Of a stretch of DNA of 64,000 nucleotides, positions 1 through 7,546 are shown piece by piece (within the stretch, counting starts at the first letter, position 1; every line of letters starts with the position of its first letter). Source of the stretch: CG2-30-51-40 sp041753575 (lineage in GTDB: Bacteria; Desulfobacterota; DSM-4660; Desulfatiglandales; Desulfatiglandaceae); NCBI GenBank assembly GCA_041753575.1, contig JBGSUA010000003.1, positions 1 to 64,000 on the forward strand, read 5' to 3'. The position numbers were made by a program, and so were the translations under genes. The notes under the pieces were generated by a model. It saw only the letters and a list, made by a program, of their open reading frames with translations, was not told where the DNA came from and searched no databases.

Positions 1-984
1 GGGGCCGCGATGTATTACAAGACGATCACCTAATGTTGAGATTCTTCCCGGAACGCCGGCCACTTCCATGTAGGATTGAGCGCCTGGAAGGGCATAGCAG
101 AGATTAGAGCGCACCTCCGGGACCAGTCTTGCCAGCCTGGCCTCAAGCAAAAGCGAGAGAGTCTTGTCCATTTCCTGCAAAACCGCGTCTTTTTCCTTAT
201 AGAGCAGCACCTGCGCGTATGGATTTGCAGGGCCGGTCCCTCTACCAAGAGGAATCCCCATATAAATAGCCCTGGAGATGAATTGCTTTGCTTCGGCCAC
301 TGCATCGGGAACGGATTTACCCTGGGCTATCAGAGTCGCGATGGCCGCAGAAAAGGTGCATCCGGTTCCGTGGGTGTTGCGGTTCGCAAGACGGATCGCG
401 TCTAATTCCTTGAAGTCTTCTCCATCAAAGAGGAGATCCACGGCCCGGCCTTTTAGATGACCTCCCTTGACAAGTACATAACGAGGGCCAAGATCGAATA
501 TCTTCGCTGCCGCATCTCTCATACCGCCAATTCCCCTTACCTCAAGACCGCTCAGGATCGATGCCTCCTGGAGATTAGGGGTTACCACCGTTGCCATCGG
601 GATGAGGATCTCTTTCATTGCCCCTCTTGCCGCCTCAGAGAGAAGCAAGTCTCCGCTCTTTGCAACCATGACAGGGTCAACTACCACTATCTCAACCAGA
701 TGCTCCCTGAGCACATCCACCACGGCTTCAACCACTTCGGGGGTCCCGAGCATGCCGGTCTTTACCGCATCCACACCTATGTCCGAAAGGACAGAGTGCA
801 TCTGCAGCCTTATAAAGTCAGGCGGCACCTGCTGGATGCCCTGCACTCCGGTGGTGTTCTGAGCGGTCAGGGCGGTTATAGCGCTCATTGCATAACCGCC
901 TAAAACGGTGATGGTTTTAATATCAGCCTGAATTCCGGCCCCGCCGCCTGAATCAGAACCTGCGATTGTAAGAATCCTTTTCAT
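1..984 (-). CDS. thiD: Bifunctional HMP/HMP-P kinase with C-terminal ThiN domain (3' end outside window)
   Basis: The open frame runs from ATG at 984 to the window edge (328 codons, no stop), so the C terminus is missing. The N-terminal ~265 residues are ThiD, which phosphorylates hydroxymethylpyrimidine twice: it starts MKRILTIAGSDSGGGAGIQAD, has the KTGML segment and the GTGCTFSAAIA anion-hole motif. The rest (NLCYALPGAQ, VAGVPGRI) matches the ThiN thiamine-phosphate synthase domain of archaeal-type ThiDN fusions, so the protein probably also joins HMP-PP to thiazole phosphate. An AAGGAG Shine-Dalgarno precedes the start. It is the last visible gene of the riboswitch-controlled thiamine operon, 21 bp after the P-loop gene. 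The ThiN assignment is from motif memory. Confidence 0.88.
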   Translation of the reverse strand, partial: MKRILTIAGSDSGGGAGIQADIKTITVLGGYAMSAITALTAQNTTGVQGIQQVPPDFIRLQMHSVLSDIGVDAVKTGMLGTPEVVEAVVDVLREHLVEIVVVDPVMVAKSGDLLLSEAARGAMKEILIPMATVVTPNLQEASILSGLEVRGIGGMRDAAAKIFDLGPRYVLVKGGHLKGRAVDLLFDGEDFKELDAIRLANRNTHGTGCTFSAAIATLIAQGKSVPDAVAEAKQFISRAIYMGIPLGRGTGPANPYAQVLLYKEKDAVLQEMDKTLSLLLEARLARLVPEVRSNLCYALPGAQSYMEVAGVPGRISTLGDRLVIHRGP

Positions 985-1005
985 CACAAATCTCCTTAAG
1001 TGGTC

Positions 1006-1587
1006 TTAGAGGGTAATCAACCTATCGCACCTTTTTATCAGATAGTCCATACCCTGCCTCTCCCGAATAGAGATAATCCCCGTGCCCAGGCTGTTTCCAT
1101 AATAGCCGTTAACTATGGCGGTAGGTGCGCTCCTTATCCACGCGAGAAGATCAGCCGGATCACCCGCATGTAGATGCATGGAACAGTCATTTACAAAAAG
1201 AGCGTCCGTTTCATTCTCCAGGGCGCTCAAAAATACTCCTCTGATGCGCCTGGCGTTTTCCTCTGCGAGCAAGAGGGCCTCTTCCTCGTTCTTAGCTCTC
1301 AGCCTCGGCGGAGCAATTACCCCGGTGAACCGTCTTATGGTGCTAAGGGACGCATCCGACTCCGGGATTTCTATGCCTCCTCCTATATTGGTCAGATGAC
1401 CCCTGCCCACGATATCCTCCCGGTCTATCTGAGGGGCCAGGTCTATCAGGGTCAGTTTTTCTACCCCCGCCCCGAGGAAAGCCAGAAGGATCTTCTTTGT
1501 AAGTGTGGTCTTTCCGCTGTTTATATCTCCGATGATGAGGGTGAACAGCCCTGTGTAATCATATAGCTGAACTGAAAATTCTTGCAT
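1006..1587 (-). CDS. P-loop NTPase of unknown role in thiamine-precursor operon
   Basis: A 193-residue soluble protein. A Walker A motif (GDINSGKTTLTKKI) lies about 20 residues after the start; a possible Walker B-like stretch is DALFVND. I do not recognise the family. The start at 1587 is chosen because TGA of ecfT and this ATG share one base (TGATG), implying translational coupling; a longer frame from 1623 would overlap ecfT by 37 bp. It sits between the ECF transporter genes and thiDN, so it is probably co-expressed with thiazole and HMP salvage. Possible roles are nucleotide-dependent salvage or transporter accessory function; both are guesses. Confidence 0.75.
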   Translation of the reverse strand: MQEFSVQLYDYTGLFTLIIGDINSGKTTLTKKILLAFLGAGVEKLTLIDLAPQIDREDIVGRGHLTNIGGGIEIPESDASLSTIRRFTGVIAPPRLRAKNEEEALLLAEENARRIRGVFLSALENETDALFVNDCSMHLHAGDPADLLAWIRSAPTAIVNGYYGNSLGTGIISIRERQGMDYLIKRCDRLITL

Positions 1588-2303
1588 CAGCCGGCACCCA
1601 AAGCGGAGGACAGCTCCCACCATACAAATAAGGCGAAAAGAGCGGAGGCTGAAACCATTACCACCCAGTCAATCGCCTCTATCCTCATCACTTTCCTGAA
1701 CGTCCTTTCTTTTCTACCGAAGCCCCTTGCCTCCATTGCCATTGCAAGATGGTCGGAAAGCAGTATAGCCTGTATCAGAAGTGGCACCAGGAGGGCAAGG
1801 AAATTGCCGACATTCCTCAGGCGTGGTCTGAGATCTATGCCTCTCGACCTTTGGGCGTCCATTATGGCGGCGAGCCTTTCGCCAAGAAGCGGCACATATC
1901 GCATGGATGATGTCAAGATAAAGGAGACCCCATAAGGAAGCCCCATTCGTCTGACCGTTTCCCCTATTTCCTCAACCGACACCTTTTGAAACAGCGCAAA
2001 AGACAAGGTAAGAAGATCAATCAGTCTGAGACTGAGGAAGGCCGCTTCGGCCATACCGAAAAAGGCAGCCGAAACCACAAAGACAAAGAGGGTTACAGGG
2101 AGAATCAATCTCAGGGATATAAGCCATTTCCTCGAAAGTCCCAATGCCGCAACCGCTAAAAGGATGCCGGCAGACTCCGCCATAAGGACTTGAGGTCTCA
2201 CGGTGATCATCACTGCGGCCGTTGCCAGAACCCAGACCGAAAGCCTGGCCCTGGGATCAAGCCGCCTGATTAAGAAAATCATTTTCAAGCCAATCCAGGC
2301 CAT
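1587..2303 (-). CDS. ecfT: ECF transporter transmembrane component EcfT
   Basis: A 238-residue membrane protein with about five hydrophobic segments. It carries the two Ala-Arg-Gly-type coupling motifs of EcfT (AQRSRG and EARGFG, ~residues 150 and 193) that contact the ATPases. It should couple ATP hydrolysis by the fused EcfA protein to thiazole uptake through ThiW. The gene overlaps the 3' end of ecfA by 47 bp if the ATG at 2303 is used; an in-frame ATG at 2282 would reduce the overlap, so the start is uncertain. Family assignment is firm. Confidence 0.9.
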   Translation of the reverse strand: MAWIGLKMIFLIRRLDPRARLSVWVLATAAVMITVRPQVLMAESAGILLAVAALGLSRKWLISLRLILPVTLFVFVVSAAFFGMAEAAFLSLRLIDLLTLSFALFQKVSVEEIGETVRRMGLPYGVSFILTSSMRYVPLLGERLAAIMDAQRSRGIDLRPRLRNVGNFLALLVPLLIQAILLSDHLAMAMEARGFGRKERTFRKVMRIEAIDWVVMVSASALFALFVWWELSSALGAG

Positions 2304-3708
2304 TTCCCTCTTTTACAACTGCTCCTTGTTCCAGCATGATCCATCTGTCGGCTATCGCCGCCGCAAACTCCAGATCATGCGTTACCATGATTACGGTATG
2401 ACCTTTTTCCGCAAGGCTCGAAAGGATATGCTCCAGGGCCTCAAGGCACCTGCCGTCCTGTCCCGTGGTGGGCTCATCCAGCACAAGCACCCTTGGCTCA
2501 AGCGCATAGATGGAGGCAATTGCAGTCCTCTTTTTCTGGCCCTCGCTAAGAAGGTGGGGAGAGCGGTCAAGGAGCCCTTCCAGGCCGAAGAGCATAGCAA
2601 TCTCATGCAGCCGTTCCGCCCCCTCATTCCCGGATAGCTTAAGACCCACAAGGAGTTCCTCCTCCACCGTATTCTTAAAGAACTGGTGATTGGGGTTTTG
2701 AAAAGAGACGCCCACCAATCCCGCCATCTTCACAGGACTTCCGCCCGAAGCGGCACAACCTGCGATCCTGATTTCACCTTCCTGCGGGCGGATCAGGCCG
2801 TTTAGATGTTTGATGAATGTAGTTTTTCCCGCGCCGTTTTTCCCTATGAGAGCGACTATTTCACCTTCCCTTACCTCAAGAGATATTCCTCTGAGGATCT
2901 CCATGCCTGACTTGCGATAAGAAAGACCCTTTACGTAAACCACCTCGCGCGCCTTCCCGACTCTGTTGGTACGCTCTTTGCGGCAATATCGAGGCCAGAG
3001 GTGCAGGTCTTTCATCGCGCCTCGCGCCTGATCCGTCTTCCCATCAAATATGACGGCCCCCTGTTCCATTACGAGGCATCGCTTCGCATCATTAATTATC
3101 TCCCTGAGGCGCTGCTCCACCACTACCACGGCCGTACCGGCCGTATTGAGTTCAAGGAGAATATTCTTAAGTCTTTCGCTTCCATCCCAGTCAAGGTTAC
3201 TGAAAGGCTCGTCCAAAACGATCAAATCGGGTTTCAGCGCCAGGACGGATGCAATGGCCACGAGGCGTTTTTCTCCTCCCGACAGATGAGTGGGGGAACG
3301 ATCAAGAAGGTTCTCTATCCTTAGTTTCATCGCGGTGTTGAGGATCTCTTGTTCTATATCCCTTGGGGAAAGGCCCATGGACTCAAGGCCGAAGGCAATT
3401 TCGGCTTCAACGGAGCCGTTAAAGAGCTGAGCATCAGAATTTTGAAAGATAAGCCCTACCCTGGGAAGGAAATCAGGCATCTTCAGAGAGCGAGTTTCAG
3501 ATCCGTCGTAGTACACCCTCCCTGACAGTTCCCCATCAAGAAAATGTGGTATAAGTCCCGCCAATAGATACGCGAGAGTGGATTTTCCGGAGCCGCTTCC
3601 ACCGCATACCAGGATATATTCTCCTCTCCGGATGCAAAGATTTATATCCTTGAGCGCGGCTTCAACGCACCCCTTGTAACGATAAGAAACATTCTTTATG
3701 TCTATCAC
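2257..3708 (-). CDS. ecfA: Fused double ATPase of an ECF transporter (EcfA1-EcfA2 type)
   Basis: A 483-residue protein containing two complete ABC nucleotide-binding domains. Domain 1 has Walker A GGSGSGKST, signature LSGGEKR and Walker B VLDEPFSNLD. Domain 2 has Walker A GKNGAGKTT, signature LSEGQKK and VLDEPTTGQD. Such fusions (YkoD-like) replace the usual EcfA/EcfA' pair. The GTG start at 3708 overlaps the thiW stop by 4 nt (GTGA), as expected for coupled translation. It powers uptake of the ThiW substrate, inferred to be the thiamine thiazole precursor. Confidence 0.93.
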   Translation of the reverse strand: MIDIKNVSYRYKGCVEAALKDINLCIRRGEYILVCGGSGSGKSTLAYLLAGLIPHFLDGELSGRVYYDGSETRSLKMPDFLPRVGLIFQNSDAQLFNGSVEAEIAFGLESMGLSPRDIEQEILNTAMKLRIENLLDRSPTHLSGGEKRLVAIASVLALKPDLIVLDEPFSNLDWDGSERLKNILLELNTAGTAVVVVEQRLREIINDAKRCLVMEQGAVIFDGKTDQARGAMKDLHLWPRYCRKERTNRVGKAREVVYVKGLSYRKSGMEILRGISLEVREGEIVALIGKNGAGKTTFIKHLNGLIRPQEGEIRIAGCAASGGSPVKMAGLVGVSFQNPNHQFFKNTVEEELLVGLKLSGNEGAERLHEIAMLFGLEGLLDRSPHLLSEGQKKRTAIASIYALEPRVLVLDEPTTGQDGRCLEALEHILSSLAEKGHTVIMVTHDLEFAAAIADRWIMLEQGAVVKEGNGLDWLENDFLNQAA

Positions 3709-4187
3709 GGATTAAAGATCCCGGCTTTACGCAGAATCTTAAGGAGAATGATTCCCACGGCGGTTCCTCCAAGCGTGCTTATCCCAAAGCCAATAATCAG
3801 GGCGGCAACGGCAATGTCTTTCCCCATCAGGGTAGGGGCTACAATCCACGCGCTTGCCAAAGCCCCCAAAAAGCCTGTGCCTATTACTTCTCCTGCCCCG
3901 GCCACATAAATGTTCTTAAAATACTTATAGGCGATTCCGGCAATAAACGCCCCTATCATTCCACCTGGAAACGCCAGCAGTGTGCCCAATCCAAGTATGT
4001 TTCTTATTACAGCCGCCACGCAGGCTATAAGTACCGCATAAAAGGGGCCCAGAATCACCGCTGAAATCACATTGATCATGTGCTGGGCCGGGAAACATTT
4101 TGCAATTCCGACGGGTATAAAAAAAGGGGAAAGCGCTACAGCCGCGGCGGTCAGAACCACGGCTTTTGCGACGTCTCTTGTTTTCAC
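3705..4187 (-). CDS. thiW: ThiW, thiazole-specific S component of ECF transporter
   Basis: A 160-residue integral membrane protein with about five hydrophobic helices. It has ThiW-type features: FPAQHMINV near residue 32, RNILGLGTLLAFPGGM around residue 62, then GAFIAG. ThiW binds the thiazole moiety (hydroxyethylthiazole) in the membrane and hands it to EcfT/EcfA. The GTG start overlaps the cytX stop by 4 nt. Riboswitch control and a cytX neighbour support the thiamine-precursor assignment. Substrate specificity is inferred from family and context. Confidence 0.9.
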   Translation of the reverse strand: MKTRDVAKAVVLTAAAVALSPFFIPVGIAKCFPAQHMINVISAVILGPFYAVLIACVAAVIRNILGLGTLLAFPGGMIGAFIAGIAYKYFKNIYVAGAGEVIGTGFLGALASAWIVAPTLMGKDIAVAALIIGFGISTLGGTAVGIILLKILRKAGIFNP

Positions 4188-5467
4188 CTCTTGCCCTCCC
4201 GCGCCGTCCCTCTATGCAGGTATTTCATGAAAAGAAGATAACATATCCCGGCCGTCAAGAGACTCGGAATGGATGATCCTGCCGAAGTTGTTCTCTGCAA
4301 TACGTGATAGAGGATCAGCCCGATCCCCCATGCCGCGAAGGCCATCAGGTTTATTCCCCACCTATAACCGGTGAGAACGGAGTCCAATTCTAAAGCGCCC
4401 GAATAGTCACCGCCTCTCAGGATGAAGAAATCGGCAAGTACCACCCCGAAGAGAGGACAGAAAACAGAGCCCACCAGGAGAAGAAATCCCTCATACGATG
4501 AGGCAGGAAAGATCATGGCAAGGACAATACCAAACATCCCGCAGACAATTGAAGAGAATCGCTCCCCGAGACCGGGCCAAATATTGAGGGCCGAGACCGC
4601 TGCGGAATAGATGTCAAGGAAGGTGGTGGTGAAGGTGGAAACCAGTATTATTATAATGGCAGGGAAAAGCAGGCCCATCTTTACCATCAGCTCAAGAGCC
4701 ATACTCTCAGGGGTGGCCGTAGAGGTGGCGAGGGCCGCGCCCAACCCAAGCGCGTACATCCAGGAGCCTGCCAGAAAATACCCTATCCACGTGCCCCAGA
4801 AGGCGGAGCTGTCGGATCTGGAAAATCTTGAATAATCACAAACAAGGGGAAGCCAGGATATGGGCATGGCGATGACTATGTCGAGCCCTGTCATAAATGG
4901 CATTGATGCAGTTGGTTTAATAATAGCAAGGCTCTTGATACCATAATTAGAGAAGACAACATAGGTCATAAGAACGCAAAGGACAATTAAACATGAGACT
5001 GCTATTCTCTGAAGCCATTTCCAGTACCGGCTCCCTACCATGGCCCAGGCAATGGTGATAATTCCTGCCGCAAGAACCCACCATCTGAACCCCGGTCCAG
5101 GGAGGGGGAAAATAGCCTGCGCAGCCTGGGCAGCGATCCACAGCATAACACCCGTCCAGCCGATAAGCTGGAATATGTTCAGGAGCGCCGCGAAATATGA
5201 ACCCTTTATTCCAAATGAAGGTCTTACAATCGCCATGGTGGGAAGTCCTGTGCGACTGCCGATAATACCGCCAAGGGCAAGGGGCATATTCCCCACTATG
5301 TGGCCGATTATTACCGCAGCAAGCCCGGCAACAAACCCCATCGGCACCAATAGCCCTCCGGCCCAGATCTCGGCAAGGGATACTGCAGCACCGGACCAAA
5401 GGATAAAAAAATCAACTCCCTTAAACGTCCTTTTACCAGGCAGAACAGGTTCAATCTTTTCATTCAT
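4184..5467 (-). CDS. cytX: CytX-like NCS1 transporter, probable hydroxymethylpyrimidine permease
   Basis: A 427-residue polytopic protein with about 12 hydrophobic segments, of the cytosine/purine (NCS1) permease family. The N-terminal region (WAGGLLVPMGF, GNMPLALGGIIGSRTGLPTM) fits the CytX subgroup typically found behind TPP riboswitches and assigned to HMP uptake. The ATG at 5467 follows a GGGGATAG ribosome-binding site. It is the first gene of the operon, so import of both thiamine halves (HMP by CytX, thiazole by ThiW) precedes the kinase/synthase ThiDN. The substrate is inferred. Confidence 0.9.
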   Translation of the reverse strand: MNEKIEPVLPGKRTFKGVDFFILWSGAAVSLAEIWAGGLLVPMGFVAGLAAVIIGHIVGNMPLALGGIIGSRTGLPTMAIVRPSFGIKGSYFAALLNIFQLIGWTGVMLWIAAQAAQAIFPLPGPGFRWWVLAAGIITIAWAMVGSRYWKWLQRIAVSCLIVLCVLMTYVVFSNYGIKSLAIIKPTASMPFMTGLDIVIAMPISWLPLVCDYSRFSRSDSSAFWGTWIGYFLAGSWMYALGLGAALATSTATPESMALELMVKMGLLFPAIIIILVSTFTTTFLDIYSAAVSALNIWPGLGERFSSIVCGMFGIVLAMIFPASSYEGFLLLVGSVFCPLFGVVLADFFILRGGDYSGALELDSVLTGYRWGINLMAFAAWGIGLILYHVLQRTTSAGSSIPSLLTAGICYLLFMKYLHRGTAREGKR

Positions 5468-5481
5468 AATTCTATCCCCTT

Positions 5482-5523
5482 AAAAAAAGAAATGACCGCT
5501 TCCCTGCAAAGGAGAAGCGGTCA
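5482..5523 (-). terminator. Riboswitch-controlled intrinsic terminator upstream of cytX
   Basis: On the minus strand, bases 5523-5514 (TGACCGCTTC) pair perfectly over 10 bp with 5502-5493 (GAAGCGGTCA), followed by a T-rich tract (TTTCTTTTTTTAA, ~5492-5480) just before the cytX ribosome-binding site. Its left arm can instead pair with 5546-5561, so the terminator and an antiterminator are mutually exclusive. Confidence 0.9.
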
Positions 5524-5552
5524 CATAAGGGCATAATCAAGACTTTTATGTG

Positions 5553-5642
5553 AGTCGCTTCCCTCCGCTGGTCTTACCCAGATCAGGTTCTAAGGGTTGC
5601 CGTTAAAATCAACGGCTCTCAGTGTAACCACCCCCAGCGACT
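5553..5642 (-). promoter_or_regulatory. TPP riboswitch (THI element)
   Basis: Read on the minus strand, the element has the conserved CTGAGA segment, the ACCCTTAGAACCTGATCTGG core and the GGTAAGACCAGCG helix of TPP aptamers. P1 is formed by AGTCGCT (5642-5636) with AGCGACT (5559-5553). An antiterminator is possible between 5561-5556 plus 5553-5546 and 5528-5521 plus 5519-5514 (14 pairs). TPP binding would lock P1, free the terminator arm and stop transcription before cytX. The switch mechanism is inferred from complementarity. Confidence 0.96.
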
Positions 5643-5660
5643 TTTCCTGAAATTTTCTAT

Positions 5661-5690
5661 TTTATAGCACAGCAATTTTACAGGAGTCAA
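5661..5690 (-). promoter_or_regulatory. Sigma70-like promoter of the thiamine operon
   Basis: On the minus strand TTGACT (5690-5685) is followed by an 18-bp spacer and TATAAA (5666-5661). Transcription would start about 15 bases before riboswitch P1, a sensible leader arrangement. Five of six -35 bases and most -10 bases match the consensus. Confidence 0.75.
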
Positions 5691-5701
5691 GATGCCTGGA
5701 C

Positions 5702-5728
5702 TCGACAGTGACGAGCTCACAAAAAGTC
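5702..5728 (-). repeat. Copy of dispersed GGACTTTTT...CGTCA intergenic repeat
   Basis: Minus strand reads GGACTTTTTGTGAGCTCGTC. Similar ends lie at 34721-34741, 36430-36450 and 36611-36632, always outside genes. Only one end of the element is visible here. The rest of 5643-5954 upstream of pldA shows no gene. Confidence 0.45.
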
Positions 5729-5954
5729 CGAGACGTAACTTTGCTAATACGCCATATCATGCGGCCGCCCATACGATTACGCGATGCGGCGCATTGTTTA
5801 TATGTTGACCCATCGTCATAATGGCATACAAATTCAAGCCTGTTCCTTTCAGCTCGAAATTGGTATAGCCTTCAGGTCGCAGCTTTAAGCTTCAACTGCT
5901 CGAATCATAGCCGCCTGCCGGCAAATCGAAGAAAGTAAGAGGGGGGATGAAAGA

Positions 5955-7118
5955 ATGATCTCTTGTAAAAGACGGCCATCCCAGGGAGGGCTTCTCTGCG
6001 CCTTTTTTCTTTTTGTAATAGGATCGGGCTTTTTCCTGAGCCCTCCTGCTGCCGGCGCTGAAGTGAGTGATCGTCTGGCCGTTTGCGCCAGAATCGAAGA
6101 TAATGAGCTGCGATTGCAATGCTTCGACGAACTTGCGGGAAGAAAAAATCCACTGCCCCAAGCAGCCGACACGGCAACGGAAAAAATACCCGCGGCCAAA
6201 GCACCTGTTTCCGAGCCTGACAAACGTTCCGTCATGACCAGAAACTGGGATTTAGATCCCAATAACCGACGACACTCTTTTGTTTTGAGGCCCTATCGCA
6301 TGAATTATTTCTTGCCGGTGGCCTATAACGCGTCACCCAATGATGAAACGAATCTGGAATATGATCCAGCGGCTAAAGCGCAGTTCAATGAAGCAAAATT
6401 TCAGATCAGTTTCAAGGCGAAGATCTGGGAAGATGTTTTTCAAAAACAGCTTCAGGGTCTCTACGACAGCGCTAAAGTGGTCAAGGGTATTGATGTCTGG
6501 GTGGCTTACACCCAGCTTTCCTTCTGGCAGCTCTATAATTCCGCATTCTCCTCACCTTTCAGAGATATAAATTATGAACCGGAATTATTAATCAACTTTC
6601 GCACGGATTATGAAATTCTTGGATTTAAGGGACGCTTTATCAATGTCGGATTCAACCATCAGTCCAACGGCCGTTCGAGGCCGCTTTCCCGCAGTTGGAA
6701 CCGCATTGTGGCCAATATCGGGCTGGAAAGAAATAATTTCGGTTTGCAGTTGAAAACCTGGCAGCGCCTTCCCGAAAATGAAAGCCATGACGATAATCCC
6801 GATCTGACCCGCTATATGGGATATGGCGAACTCTGGGCGACGCTATTCTGGCAAGACATGCGCTTTGCCGCAATGCTGCGCAATAATTTGAGACAGGATA
6901 ATCTGGGCGCAGTGCAACTGGATTGGAGCATTACGCCGTCAGCTCTGGGTAAAATTCTTTTGGGCAGGTTTTTTCCTCGCTCAACGCTTGATTATTACCT
7001 CACTGAAAAATTCAGCCTGTACTTTCAGTATTTCAACGGCTACGGAGAAGGTCTGATGGATTACAACCAAAGCATTAACCGGATCAGCGCGGGGTTGATG
7101 ATTGCTGAGTGGAACTGA
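5955..7118 (+). CDS. pldA: Outer-membrane phospholipase A (OMPLA family)
   Basis: A 387-residue protein with a hydrophobic N-terminal signal segment (residues ~12-35) and a predicted beta-barrel. It has the family motifs QLSFWQLYN, SSPFRDINYEPE and GFNHQSNGRS. Catalytic residues are visible as H235 and S237 in NHQSNG and N249 in SRSWNR. The enzyme hydrolyses phospholipids in the outer leaflet of the outer membrane as a calcium-dependent dimer. A purine-rich ribosome-binding site (AGAGGGGGG) precedes the ATG; an earlier ATG at 5947 is out of frame and stops after two codons. It stands alone on the plus strand at the edge of the accessory region. Confidence 0.93.
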   Translation: MISCKRRPSQGGLLCAFFLFVIGSGFFLSPPAAGAEVSDRLAVCARIEDNELRLQCFDELAGRKNPLPQAADTATEKIPAAKAPVSEPDKRSVMTRNWDLDPNNRRHSFVLRPYRMNYFLPVAYNASPNDETNLEYDPAAKAQFNEAKFQISFKAKIWEDVFQKQLQGLYDSAKVVKGIDVWVAYTQLSFWQLYNSAFSSPFRDINYEPELLINFRTDYEILGFKGRFINVGFNHQSNGRSRPLSRSWNRIVANIGLERNNFGLQLKTWQRLPENESHDDNPDLTRYMGYGELWATLFWQDMRFAAMLRNNLRQDNLGAVQLDWSITPSALGKILLGRFFPRSTLDYYLTEKFSLYFQYFNGYGEGLMDYNQSINRISAGLMIAEWN

Positions 7119-7546
7119 TAATTTAGTCCACCTCGGCGCCCATAAATATTTCATGATTTCAACTCTGATAGTGTGTAATACCGGCAATACCAATACTGAA
7201 ATTATTTTATGTAAATCATGACCGCTGCGCAAATCCATCAGGCACCCGCAGCAAGGCCTGGCTAGGGGCCAAGCTTCATGCGCGAGGAGCAGGCGCCGCA
7301 GTCAGCAGAATCCCCAAACTATGCCAAGCGGCTCGTCGCGTGCAAGCGGATGATAATGTTTAAGGCCTCCTCCTGAAGTGTTGGGATCGGTTCCCACCAT
7401 CCCATATCCGGGTATGCACGACTTTTTTGCGACAGGACACTTTTCGACCTTGAAACTACCCCCAGCTACCTCTTCTTCACTTTCTTGCCGGCATTGCCGA
7501 GGTCAATGGCGGCCGGCTGCTCCACCGTTGCCGTGGCCGGTTTGGA
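7119..7546. other. Gene-free spacer between pldA and the unknown operon
   Basis: About 430 bases between convergent genes. No convincing gene, terminator or promoter is seen. The part next to 7547 (about 7460-7546) continues the frame of the preceding minus-strand gene beyond its TAA for roughly 29 codons to a TAG, rich in Lys and Arg at the end. That suggests a shortened C terminus in this strain, but it may be chance. Confidence 0.5.

Noticed and set aside
457..903. Plus-strand open frame opposite thiD
   Set aside because: The minus strand codes for an unmistakable ThiD across the whole stretch; the plus frame has no family resemblance or start signal.
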